From VAXT01 sp964591295 (GTDB lineage Bacteria; Actinomycetota; Thermoleophilia; Gaiellales; Gaiellaceae): a stretch of DNA of 30,176 bases. Positions 8,606-15,931 of this stretch are shown one piece after another (position 1 is the first letter of the stretch; the number at the start of each line of letters is the position of its first letter). Below the pieces are notes generated by a model. The model did no database searches, was not told where the DNA came from, and saw only the letters and a list, made by a program, of their open reading frames with translations. The DNA lies in the NCBI GenBank assembly GCA_964591295.1, contig CAZQAG010000024.1, positions 1 to 30,176 of the forward strand, in the 5' to 3' direction. The translations under genes and the position numbers were made by a program.

Positions 8606-9509
8606 GGACCTGCGACACGAGCTGGCGGGAATCGCGCCGCGCAGGGGCTGCGACCGGCTCGCCGAGCTCTCAGGCCTTGCCCACACCGCGGGCAGCCTGC
8701 ATCTTCGCGGCCGCGGGGAGATCGCCCTCCATTTCGACCTCGCGAGCGCGGCGGCGGCGCGCCGCGCTTTCAGCCTGCTGCGCGAGCTTGGCGTGAGGTC
8801 CGAGATCCGCACGTACCAGCGTCCCGCGTTCGGGCGGGAGACGCGTTATCAGCTCCATGTCGCCGGCGACGACCGCGCGCGCCAGGTTCTGCGCGAAGCA
8901 GGGGTTGTCAGCTCGGGTCTCGCGCCGCTCGAGCGACCGCCGAAGCGCGTCGTCGCCCGCGCGTGCTGCCGCGGGGCGTACCTGCGCGGGGCGCTTCTCG
9001 GCGGCGGCACTCTCTCCGGCCCGCGCTCGCCCCATCTCGAGGTGCGAAGCTCCACGCGCGAGGGCGCTAAGTTCGTGGTCTCCGTGGCCGGGCAGCTCGG
9101 CGTGGAGCTGAACGTGCTCGAGCGCGCGCAGTACGCGATCGCGTATGCGAAGGGCCTCGGCCCGATCGCGGACGCGCTCGCCGCCGCGGGAGCGAGCGAC
9201 GCCGTGCTCGCATTCGAGGAGCAGGGCGTGATGGGGGCGACGAAGGCTCGTGCCAACCGGCTGGCGAACGCCGATCACGCAAACCTCGTTCGGACGAGCC
9301 GCGCGGCGCAGGCTCAGATCCGCGCGGTCAGGCGCCTCGAGCGCCGCGGCCTCGACAAGCTGCCGTCGAAGCTGGCGGAGATCGCTCGTCTCCGCCTTCG
9401 GCACCCGTCGCTGTCTCTGCGCGAGCTTGCGCTCAAGTGCAGCCCGCCCGCAACGAAGTCGGCCGTGCAACGGCGGCTCGCGAGACTCGTCCACCTCGCC
9501 GAGAGGTAG
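8592..9509 (+). CDS. whiA: DNA-binding protein WhiA
   Basis: The 305-residue protein has the WhiA architecture: an N-terminal WhiA domain, a degenerate LAGLIDADG homing-endonuclease fold (CCRGAYLRGALLGGGTLSGP, residues 126-144; HLEVRSS; AYAKGLGPIADALAAAGAS) and a C-terminal helix-turn-helix (SLRELALKCSPPATKSAVQR, residues 275-294). In Streptomyces WhiA works with WhiB to start sporulation septation; in Firmicutes it affects division and chromosome segregation. GTG 8592 is chosen because it gives the family N-terminus and has GGAG about eight bases upstream. It is somewhat shorter than Streptomyces WhiA. The usual upstream neighbours rapZ and yvcK are missing, and an ogt gene overlaps instead. 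Confidence 0.95.
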   Translation: MSLSEDLRHELAGIAPRRGCDRLAELSGLAHTAGSLHLRGRGEIALHFDLASAAAARRAFSLLRELGVRSEIRTYQRPAFGRETRYQLHVAGDDRARQVLREAGVVSSGLAPLERPPKRVVARACCRGAYLRGALLGGGTLSGPRSPHLEVRSSTREGAKFVVSVAGQLGVELNVLERAQYAIAYAKGLGPIADALAAAGASDAVLAFEEQGVMGATKARANRLANADHANLVRTSRAAQAQIRAVRRLERRGLDKLPSKLAEIARLRLRHPSLSLRELALKCSPPATKSAVQRRLARLVHLAER

Positions 9510-9520
9510 GAGAGAAATAG

Positions 9521-9638
9521 TGCGGCGGGCCGGAGGAGAAGCTCCGAGGACGACCTCCTCCTCCCGTTGAACCGCGCTCCGGACCTTGGCGACGGACGGG
9601 GTCTGAATCCGTCGCCGGACGAGCACAGACCCGCCGCA
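9521..9638. ncRNA. Candidate structured RNA or complex hairpin, strand unknown
   Basis: TGCGGCGGG at 9521-9529 is perfectly complementary to CCCGCCGCA at 9630-9638 and would close a 118-base domain. Inside, GGCGACGGA pairs with TCCGTCGCC as a 9-bp hairpin (about 9577-9615), and CGGAG pairs with CTCCG near 9531-9546. On the minus strand a loose TTGTAA and AATACT pair lies upstream and TATTTCTC follows, so a minus-strand transcript is slightly favoured. I checked for the SRP, RNase P and tmRNA signatures I know and found none. The 9579-9616 hairpin loop contains GGGGTCTGA, similar to the REP core, so it may instead be a decayed repeat. Confidence 0.35.
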
Positions 9639-9713
9639 AAAGCAAGTATTGCGCACTAGCAGCGCCCTTTACAACTAGCCCGACGAGCCGGGTCCGCCGC
9701 CCGCACCCAGACA

Positions 9714-9736
9714 TGTCCAGCGTCTGACACCAGACG
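9714..9736. repeat. Degenerate REP-like palindrome
   Basis: This 23-base segment matches 18 of 23 bases of the perfect copy at 9817-9839 and retains the GTC.GACACC core. Confidence 0.5.
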
Positions 9737-9814
9737 GCTCTACAGAGGGCATGTCCCACGTTCTAGACCCCTCTGAGCAAGCCGAAACAGCCGTACGGCC
9801 ATTGTCTTTCGAGT

Positions 9815-9841
9815 CATGTCCGGTGTCAGACACCGGACATG
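9815..9841. repeat. Perfect REP-like palindrome
   Basis: CATGTCCGGTGTC, a single A, then its exact 13-base reverse complement. The core GGTGTCAGACACC is related to the GGGGTCAGACCCC core inside gpmI by paired, stem-preserving substitutions. Elements of this kind are often mobilised by REP-associated tyrosine transposases; none is encoded in the window. Confidence 0.75.
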
Positions 9842-9851
9842 GGGGTTTTGG

Positions 9852-11324
9852 CTAGCGGGCTGGGTAGACGACGAACGGGCGGCTCGTCTTGCGGGTCGAG
9901 CGGCTCGGGTTCGCCTCGGCGCGGAAGGTGATCGAGTAGACGTATGTCCCGGGGCGCAGGCGGCGCGCGGGGAAGCGCACGTAGCGCTTCAGGTGTGCGT
10001 CCAGGCGACCGGACTCGGCGAGCGTCCTGGCCTTGATGGCCCTGCGACCACGGGCGACTCGATAGATGCCTGCGTTGAAGCGCGCATCCTCGTCCGCGGA
10101 GGCGAGGAAGCTCCAGGAGTTCACGCGGCTCGGAAACCGGCGGCCCTTCCGGAAGGTGGCCTCTGCTCCGTCGACAGTCGTCGAGTGGCGCCAGGAGCGC
10201 ATGTTCCCGGCGCAGTTCCCGCCGGTCTCGGCAATCGTGGCCTTCACCGAGTTGTAAGAGGGGCGCAGAGTGCCATCGGCGCGCATCAGCGCAGCCTGCC
10301 AGCGGTCGAGGTTCGGCTCGTCCTGGAGTCCGAAGAAGAGGACCGCATCTGTGGCGGGGTCGCAGGCGACGTAACGGAGAAGCTCGGCGTAGATCGCGGC
10401 TTGCGCGGCCTCGGTCGTCGGCACGATGTTCTCGGTGCCGAAGTAGGCGGGGACGGCCTCGGGAACAACCGCGACCTGCCAGCCGACCTCGTCGTACTTC
10501 ACGCGCAGGCCCTGCTCGAACGTCTTCTGGCCGGTTCCGCCGAAGGCATCCCAGAAGGCCTGCTTGATCCGATTGAAGTTCGTGACGCCGGCATTCGGCC
10601 AGGCATAGCCCTCCGTCAGGGAGCTCGTGTCCTTCCTCGGATACGGGTGGTACGCAAACTGGTCCATCAGCGGCTTCGTCCGCCCGCTCGCGCGATACGC
10701 GGCGCCCATTCCCTGGATGAACTTCACGGGGGAGGTCGAGATGTTTCCGGAGGCCCGCGGGTTGTCGTTGCCGCGCGGTGAGAGCCCGACGCCGATGACG
10801 TTGATCGTCGGGTCGACCGCCTTCAATGCGTCATAGCTCCGGGCCAGCAGCGCCTCGTACGCGGCGCCCGAGACGAGCCTCCCTCGGGAGTCGTACTGTG
10901 GCTGCCAGAACCGTGGCTGGTTCGGCTCGTTGCCGACGATGACGTTCTTGACGGTCGGGAAGGTTCGCGCAACGTGGTCGACGAAGGCGACGAACTGGGA
11001 TGGCGCGCCGGGGGCGCCGATGGAGCGGCCCTTGGCGGGCGCTACCGAGAACACGACTTTCATTCCGCGCAGCGTCGCGACGGGCAGCACGCTTTCGATC
11101 TGCGCCTGATTCGCGATCGTCATCGGCTGGGTCGCGTCCCACAGGACGCTGAGGCGGATTTCGCGGAGGCCCACGTCGTTCATGACCATGAAGAAGGCGG
11201 TACCGCCGTCAGGCTGGCCGAGCGGGCGATCGTCGGCGACGCCGACACTGATCCCGGCCTGGGCGGGTGCCGCGAGCGCAAAGGCCGCGCAGGCGAGAGC
11301 AAAGGTGACCGCAAGACGCTTCAT
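9852..11324 (-). CDS. Secreted clan-A glycosidase-like protein with C-terminal beta-rich domain
   Basis: The 490-residue protein starts with a clear Sec signal (MKRLAVTFALACAAFALAAP, then AQA cleavage site). The catalytic-type barrel has VGNEPNQPRFW with the likely acid/base Glu133 and KYDEVGWQ with the likely nucleophile Glu279, plus AYHPYPR and LFFGLQDEPNLDRWQ. About 120 residues after the barrel (from around RSWRHSTTV) look like an all-beta domain ending in TYVYSITFRAEANPSRSTRK. It is paralogous to the gene at 532-1695. The substrate is unknown; polysaccharide or cell-wall glycan hydrolysis outside the cell is the natural inference. The start at 11324 is set by the signal peptide; GAGGAA lies about ten bases upstream. 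Confidence 0.75.
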   Translation of the reverse strand: MKRLAVTFALACAAFALAAPAQAGISVGVADDRPLGQPDGGTAFFMVMNDVGLREIRLSVLWDATQPMTIANQAQIESVLPVATLRGMKVVFSVAPAKGRSIGAPGAPSQFVAFVDHVARTFPTVKNVIVGNEPNQPRFWQPQYDSRGRLVSGAAYEALLARSYDALKAVDPTINVIGVGLSPRGNDNPRASGNISTSPVKFIQGMGAAYRASGRTKPLMDQFAYHPYPRKDTSSLTEGYAWPNAGVTNFNRIKQAFWDAFGGTGQKTFEQGLRVKYDEVGWQVAVVPEAVPAYFGTENIVPTTEAAQAAIYAELLRYVACDPATDAVLFFGLQDEPNLDRWQAALMRADGTLRPSYNSVKATIAETGGNCAGNMRSWRHSTTVDGAEATFRKGRRFPSRVNSWSFLASADEDARFNAGIYRVARGRRAIKARTLAESGRLDAHLKRYVRFPARRLRPGTYVYSITFRAEANPSRSTRKTSRPFVVYPAR

Positions 11325-11381
11325 CCGCCCCCATTCCTCGACAGGAAACGGGCGCAGCCCATCCCCCGAACGAGGGGCGGT

Positions 11382-11387
11382 TAGACT
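11382..11387 (+). promoter_or_regulatory. Possible -10 box of gap
   Basis: TAGACT lies 12 bases before the gap ATG, which would give a very short leader with no evident ribosome site. Confidence 0.35.
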
Positions 11388-11399
11388 CGACGGCAGACG

Positions 11400-12416
11400 A
11401 TGGCGACCAAGGTGGGCATCAACGGCTTCGGCCGCATCGGGCGGAACTTCTACCGGGCGTACCTCGAGAAAAGCCCGGGCTTCGAGCTCGTGGCCGTCAA
11501 CGACCTCGCACCGCCGGACGTGCTCGCCCACATGCTCAAGTACGACTCGACGCACGGAGTGCTCAAGGCCGAGATCACCGATTCGGAGGACGGGATCTCG
11601 GTCGACGGCAGTTCGTTTCGCGTTCTGTCGGAGCGGGACGCGTCAGCTCTGCCCTGGAAGGACATGGACGTCGACGTCGTCGTCGAGTCGACGGGCCTCT
11701 TCACCGACCGCGAAGGCGCCTCTCAGCATCTCACCGCCGGGGCGAGCAAGGTCGTCATTTCGGCCCCCGCGACCGACCCCGACATCACGATCGTGCTCGG
11801 CGTGAACGACGACAAGTACGACCCCGAGCAACACCACCTCATCTCCAACGCCTCGTGCACGACCAACTCGGTCGGGCCGATGGCGAAGATCCTGCTCGAC
11901 ACATTCGGGCTCGAGTCAGGCTTCATGACGACGATCCACGCCTATACGACCGAGCAGCAGCTCCAGGATCAGATCGCGATGACGCGCAAGGGGAAGGCCG
12001 ACCTGCGGCGCATGCGTTCCGCTCCCCAGAGCATCATCCCGGCGTCGACCGGCGCAGCGAAGGCGATCGGCGAGGTCATCCCGGAGCTCAAGGGGAAGCT
12101 AGACGGGATGGCGATGCGCGTGCCGGTGCCCGACGGGAGCGTGACCGACCTCGTCGCGGTGCTCGGGCGGGAGGCGAACGCGGATGAGGTGAACGAGGCT
12201 TTCAGCTCGGCGGCCGGCACGGACCACTGGGCCGGCCTCCTCGAGTACACGGAGGACCCGATCGTGTCGGCCGACATCATCGGGAACCCGGCTTCCTGCA
12301 TCATCGACGGCCTCTCGACGATGGCCCACGGGAACCAGGTCAAGGTAATCGGCTGGTACGACAACGAGTGGGGCTATTCGTGCCGGCTCGTCGATCTGAT
12401 CGACCGACTCCTTTGA
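11400..12416 (+). CDS. gap: Glyceraldehyde-3-phosphate dehydrogenase, type I
   Basis: The 338-residue enzyme converts glyceraldehyde 3-phosphate, NAD+ and phosphate to 1,3-bisphosphoglycerate. It has the Rossmann motif KVGINGFGRIGRNFYRA, VNDL (Asp35 favours NAD+), YDSTHG, ESTGLF, the catalytic Cys153 in ISNASCTTN with its partner His in TTIHAYT, and the C-terminal WYDNEWGYSCRLVDLIDRLL. The middle segment HAYTTEQQLQDQIAMTRKGK departs from the common HAYTNDQ..LD consensus but keeps the His. It begins the glycolytic cluster, but a minus-strand lipoprotein gene and a stress-protein-like gene separate it from pgk. A relic of its own 3' end is found at 13594-13620. Confidence 0.97.
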   Translation: MATKVGINGFGRIGRNFYRAYLEKSPGFELVAVNDLAPPDVLAHMLKYDSTHGVLKAEITDSEDGISVDGSSFRVLSERDASALPWKDMDVDVVVESTGLFTDREGASQHLTAGASKVVISAPATDPDITIVLGVNDDKYDPEQHHLISNASCTTNSVGPMAKILLDTFGLESGFMTTIHAYTTEQQLQDQIAMTRKGKADLRRMRSAPQSIIPASTGAAKAIGEVIPELKGKLDGMAMRVPVPDGSVTDLVAVLGREANADEVNEAFSSAAGTDHWAGLLEYTEDPIVSADIIGNPASCIIDGLSTMAHGNQVKVIGWYDNEWGYSCRLVDLIDRLL

Positions 12417-12423
12417 CCGGGCT

Positions 12424-13540
12424 TTACTGGTCCGCGCAGTCGTCGTAACGGTCACGCCAGCAGCCTGAGACGGCGAGTGAGGCCGCGCTCTTCAGGGCGA
12501 GTAGCAGGTCCTCTTCGCTCGCGTTTGGCGCCCGACCGATCCAGACTGAGAAGCGGTAGCCAGAGAAGGAGCCGCCTGCGCGTATCCATCTCAACGTAGG
12601 TGCCGCTTGGGTAGCGAACTCGCTTTCGCTGAAATCGTCGCGCGCCGGCCAGCCGCTCCCGATCGCCGGAAAATCGTTTGGCGGGCCCCCTTTCGCCTCC
12701 TCGAGCACGAAGAGAAGCACTCCGTTCGGCGGGAACTCGTTGGCGAGCGCTCCGGCTGGGAACACGCTATCGCCGGGCGGGTCGGCCATCTGCGGGACGA
12801 GTTTCTTCGGAAGGCCCCATAGCGGCAGGTTGCTCGCGTAGAAGAGCAGACGCGGTCGCGGCGTCTTTCCGGGCGCGAACGTGAAGGCAGCTCCTGGCCA
12901 GCCCGGCGGAGGACGAAGCGAATCGCCGGAGTTGTCGTTGACCAGCGGCCAGCCGGCGTACGGGTCGGGCGGCGGAGGTTGCAGGGAGTCGAAGTGAAGG
13001 CTGTCGAGGACCGCCTCGACCTGCGCCAGACGCTCGTCGGTCACGTCCTGCCCGAAGGCAACGAAAAGCCCGAAGGGGCGATCGGCCGCGCGAAACGTCG
13101 TCGCGAAGCCCGGCCCGTTGTGGCAACGGATGCCGATCTCGAGCCCGGAGCGGCGCAACTCGAAGCGGCTCGGCGCGGGCGGGAACCCGCGGGAGGTCGG
13201 CCCAGACCTTTCCCCGTGACGGCCGGTACTCCTCGACCCAGACGAAGGCCCCGTCCGGCGGCATGTCGGCGAGCACCTTCTTCGGAGCGCATCCGCCACC
13301 CTTGTTTCCGCCACGCAGCGGGTAGGAGGCGAGCGCGAGCACCTCGCGGGGAAGGCTGAGGTTTCCTACGGCTCTCTCTCGATCCCAGCCGGCCGGGTAC
13401 GTTCCCGAGACCCCTACGACGGGATCGCGGAAGCCGACGAGATCTCTCCCTGGAGCGGCCCCGTCATCCTCTGCCCCGCATCCGGCGGTGATCGCGGCAG
13501 CGGCGAAGAGAGCCAGGGCGATGCGGAGAGGTATGCGCAT
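12424..13540 (-). pseudogene. Lipoprotein gene with a frameshift (duplicated domain)
   Basis: The ATG at 13540 opens a lipoprotein (MRIPLRIALALFAAAAITAG, lipobox AGC) that reads through VGVSGTYPAGWDRERAVGN and SRGKVWADLP. Near 13183-13195 the sensible frame moves by one base to FPPAPSRFELRRSGLEIGIR and continues to the TGA-proximal end at 12424. Skipping one base in the run that reads CGGG on the minus strand joins them cleanly. Both halves keep normal codon use, so a sequencing or assembly indel is as likely as a young pseudogene. The product seems to hold two related domains: Y/P.GW, ALA.YPL or FYASNLPL, VWVEEYRP or FVLEEAKG, and VEAVLDSL or LLALKSAAS occur in the same order in each half. 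No family is recognised. Confidence 0.6.
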
Positions 13541-13593
13541 CCCAACGGTTCTACGGCGAAGGTGTCTGCAGAGGTCCGGTCCGAGCGCCCGGT

Positions 13594-13620
13594 GTCGATT
13601 TGATCGATCGCTTGCTCTAA
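13594..13620 (+). pseudogene. Relic of a gap 3' end
   Basis: Nine codons read V D L I D R L L stop, identical in protein to the end of gap at 12390-12416. Over 32 bases, including the following CCGGG, 25 are identical, and all seven differences are synonymous (including TGA to TAA). Homology stops abruptly upstream of the Val codon. Confidence 0.65.
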
Positions 13621-13629
13621 CCGGGGCAA

Positions 13630-13673
13630 CTCTTAGCAATCTCATAGCCCGCTCTTAGCGGCCTCTCAGTCAC
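13630..13673 (+). promoter_or_regulatory. Four 11-bp direct repeats, OmpR/PhoB-type operator candidate
   Basis: CTCTTAGC (13630), CTCATAGC (13641), CTCTTAGC (13652) and CTCTCAGT (13663) recur with an exact 11-base period, about 40 bases before the 13714 gene. Winged-helix response regulators of the OmpR family bind head-to-tail 11-bp repeats of this kind. The regulator itself is not in the window. Confidence 0.5.
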
Positions 13674-13713
13674 GCTTGGTTTGCTGCTTTCGAACCCACT
13701 GAGAGGTGACACC

Positions 13714-14169
13714 ATGGATGTGAAGACCGACAAGAGAATCCTCGTCGTCGCGAACGAGACGATCGAAGGCGAGGTGCTGCACAAGGCGATCCAAGACAGC
13801 GCGGCGGCGGAGGTCCATGTGATCGCCCCCGCGCTCAACTCGCGGCTCCGTCACTGGGTCTCTGACGAGGACGAGGCGCACCGCAGCGCCGGGGACCGCC
13901 TCGCTGCCTGTCTGGCGCGGCTCCGGAACGCTGGTCTCGACGCCCGGGGCTCGGTCGGCGACGCCGATCCGCTCCAGGCGCTCGCCGACGGTCTGCATTT
14001 CTTCCCGGCCGACGAGATCATCATTGCCACCCATCCGGAGGGCCGCTCGCACTGGCTCGCCCGGAACCTCGTCGATCGCGCCCGCTCGCGATTCGCCCAG
14101 CCGATTCTCCATGTCGTCGTCGACTCGGCGAACGCTCGCGAGTACGTCGTTCTGCCTGCTGCTGCGTAA
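13714..14169 (+). CDS. Universal-stress-protein-like / nucleotide-binding alpha-beta protein
   Basis: The 151-residue protein has alternating strands and helices (KRILVVANETI, EVHVIAPAL, ADEIIIATHPEGRSHWLARN, PILHVVVDS) resembling a Rossmann-like USP fold. The usual ATP motif GxxGxxxG is not intact; THPEGRSHWL takes its place, so nucleotide binding is uncertain. The ATG at 13714 has GAGAGG upstream. It sits 12 bases before pgk and downstream of the 11-bp repeats, which may make it and pgk respond to an OmpR-family regulator. The role is unknown. Confidence 0.6.
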   Translation: MDVKTDKRILVVANETIEGEVLHKAIQDSAAAEVHVIAPALNSRLRHWVSDEDEAHRSAGDRLAACLARLRNAGLDARGSVGDADPLQALADGLHFFPADEIIIATHPEGRSHWLARNLVDRARSRFAQPILHVVVDSANAREYVVLPAAA

Positions 14170-14181
14170 GCTCCCGGCGCT

Positions 14182-15225
14182 GTGAAGCGCCCTCGCTCCG
14201 TTCGCGACGCCGAGACCTCAGGGAAGCGCGTGCTCGTGCGCGCCGATCTAAACGTGCCGCTCGAGGACGGGGCAGTCGCCGACGACACGCGGATCCGCGC
14301 CTCCCTGCCGACGCTCGAGCTCCTCGTGGAGCGGAGCGCTGCCGAGATCGTCGTCTGCTCGCATCTCGGACGGCCCGAGGGCGAAGACCCCGCGTTCTCG
14401 ATCAAGCCGGTCGAGGCACGCCTGCGCGAGCTCCTGCCCGACGAGCGGATCCGTGTGCTGGAGAACACGCGCTTCAACCCGGGGGAGACGAAGAACGATC
14501 CCGACTTCGCTCGCGAGCTCGCCGACGACCTCGACCTCTACGTGAACGACGCGTTCGGGTCGGCGCACAGGGCACATGCCTCCACGGTCGGCGTCGCGCA
14601 GATCCTTCCGGCCTATGCCGGCTTGCTGCTCGAGCGCGAGTTGGAGCAGCTGGGGAAGCTCCTCGGTGAGGTGGAGCGCCCGTTCGTGCTGATCTCGGGC
14701 GGCGCCAAGGTGGACGACAAGCTCGGCGTGCTGCGGAACCTCGGCGGCCGTGCGGACCAGGTGCTGATCGGCGGCAAGATGGCCGAGCAGCTACGCGACG
14801 AGAACCCGCTCGGATTCGAGGTCCAGCTCCCGGCCGACGTGGTTGCAGCCTCCGAGTTCAGCGAGGACGCCGAGGCGAAGGTCGTGCCCTACGACGCGCT
14901 CCCGGACGGCTGGTTGGGTCTCGACATCGGCCCGGAGACGCGCGAGGCCTTCGCGGCGAGGATCGCGGAGGCGAAGACCGTCTTCTGGAACGGGCCGATG
15001 GGCGTCTTCGAGTGGCCGCGCTTCGCCGAGGGGACGAAGGCGGTTGCCGAGGCGGTCGCGGACGCGGACGGCTACACGGTCGTCGGCGGCGCCGATTCGA
15101 TCCGCGCGCTGACCGAGTTGGGGCTCGAAGACCGCGTAGATTGGGCCTCGACGGGCGGAGGTGCCGCCCTGGAGCTCCTGGAAGGGAAAGAATTGCCCGG
15201 AGTGGCGGCGATCCCGGAGGAATGA
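14182..15225 (+). CDS. pgk: Phosphoglycerate kinase, unusually short
   Basis: The enzyme transfers phosphate between 1,3-bisphosphoglycerate and ADP. Diagnostic segments are KRVLVRADLNVPL, DDTRIRASLPTLE, SHLGRPEG, LENTRFNPGETKNDP, YVNDAFGSAHRAHAST, LISGGAKVDDKLGVL, WLGLDIGPET, WNGPMGVFEW and ASTGGGAALELLEGKELPGV. At 347 residues it lacks about 50 residues relative to the usual length near 395. By comparison with the family, roughly 24 are missing between ELLPDE and RVLENTRF (the region holding CVG) and roughly 28 after GGKMAEQL. Both gaps fall between conserved blocks and the frame is intact, so it is probably a compact active form. GTG 14182 fits the family; a TAAGCT box is nine bases upstream. 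tpiA follows after one base. Confidence 0.95.
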   Translation: MKRPRSVRDAETSGKRVLVRADLNVPLEDGAVADDTRIRASLPTLELLVERSAAEIVVCSHLGRPEGEDPAFSIKPVEARLRELLPDERIRVLENTRFNPGETKNDPDFARELADDLDLYVNDAFGSAHRAHASTVGVAQILPAYAGLLLERELEQLGKLLGEVERPFVLISGGAKVDDKLGVLRNLGGRADQVLIGGKMAEQLRDENPLGFEVQLPADVVAASEFSEDAEAKVVPYDALPDGWLGLDIGPETREAFAARIAEAKTVFWNGPMGVFEWPRFAEGTKAVAEAVADADGYTVVGGADSIRALTELGLEDRVDWASTGGGAALELLEGKELPGVAAIPEE

Positions 15226-15226
15226 C

Positions 15227-15931
15227 GTGCTGATCGCAGGAAACTGGAAGATGTACAAGGGGCCGGCGGAAACCGCCGAGTTCTGCATCGAGCTGAAACG
15301 GCAGCTCCCTGAGCTCGAGAGCATCGACGTTGCCGTTTGCCCGCCGTTTGCCTCGCTCGCGGTCGCCGTTCAGATCCTGGCGGGGACGGACATCGCGGTT
15401 GCGGCGCAGAACGTGCACTGGGAGCCCGAGGGCGCGTTCACGGGCGAGGTCTCGGCTCCCATGCTTCGGGAGCTCGGGGTGTACGGCGCCATCGTCGGCC
15501 ACTCGGAGCGCCGCCAGTTCTTCGGCGAGACCGACGAGACGACCGCCAAGCGCGCGCGGGCGGCCCTCGACGCAGGGCTGTCGGTGATCGCTTGCGTGGG
15601 CGAGACCGAGGCCGAGCGGGAAGCGGGGGAGACCGAGGACGTGCTCAGACGGCAGGTCTCCGTGCTCGAGGCCGAGGACAACCTCGTCGTCGCCTACGAG
15701 CCCGTCTGGGCGATCGGGACGGGGAAGACCGCCACCCCGGAGATGGCCCAGGAGGCACACGCGCTGATCAAGAGCCTCCTCGACGTCCCCGTGCTCTACG
15801 GCGGGTCGGTGAAGCCCGAGAACGCGGCTGAGCTACTTGCTCTTCCTGACGTGGACGGCGTGCTCGTCGGCGGCGCCTCGCTCGACGTGGAATCGTTCGG
15901 CGCGATTTGTCTCGCAGCTATCCGCTCGTAG
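15227..15931 (+). CDS. tpiA: Triosephosphate isomerase
   Basis: The 234-residue enzyme interconverts dihydroxyacetone phosphate and glyceraldehyde 3-phosphate. Active-site residues are Lys8 in AGNWKMYK, His92 in IVGHSERRQFFGE and Glu158 in AYEPVWAIGTGKTAT. The phosphate-binding loops YGGSVKPENA and DGVLVGGASLD are intact. The GTG at 15227 is preceded by GGAGG six bases upstream, inside the end of pgk, which argues for coupled translation. It is a little shorter than the common 250 residues. Its 3' end overlaps gpmI by 25 bases. Confidence 0.96.
   Translation: MLIAGNWKMYKGPAETAEFCIELKRQLPELESIDVAVCPPFASLAVAVQILAGTDIAVAAQNVHWEPEGAFTGEVSAPMLRELGVYGAIVGHSERRQFFGETDETTAKRARAALDAGLSVIACVGETEAEREAGETEDVLRRQVSVLEAEDNLVVAYEPVWAIGTGKTATPEMAQEAHALIKSLLDVPVLYGGSVKPENAAELLALPDVDGVLVGGASLDVESFGAICLAAIRS

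Larger units (their letters stand above)
9510..9851. other. Gene-free interval rich in stem-loops between whiA and a convergent gene
   Basis: No open frame here has codon bias, a start site or a recognisable motif. The interval contains a possible structured RNA (9521-9638) and two REP-like palindromes (9714-9736, 9815-9841). Both flanking genes end here, so it is a terminal, non-promoter space. Confidence 0.6.

Noticed and set aside
9433..9759. Minus-strand ORF across the whiA end and the repeat interval
   Set aside because: It has no codon bias and spans palindromes; it is open only because of GC content.
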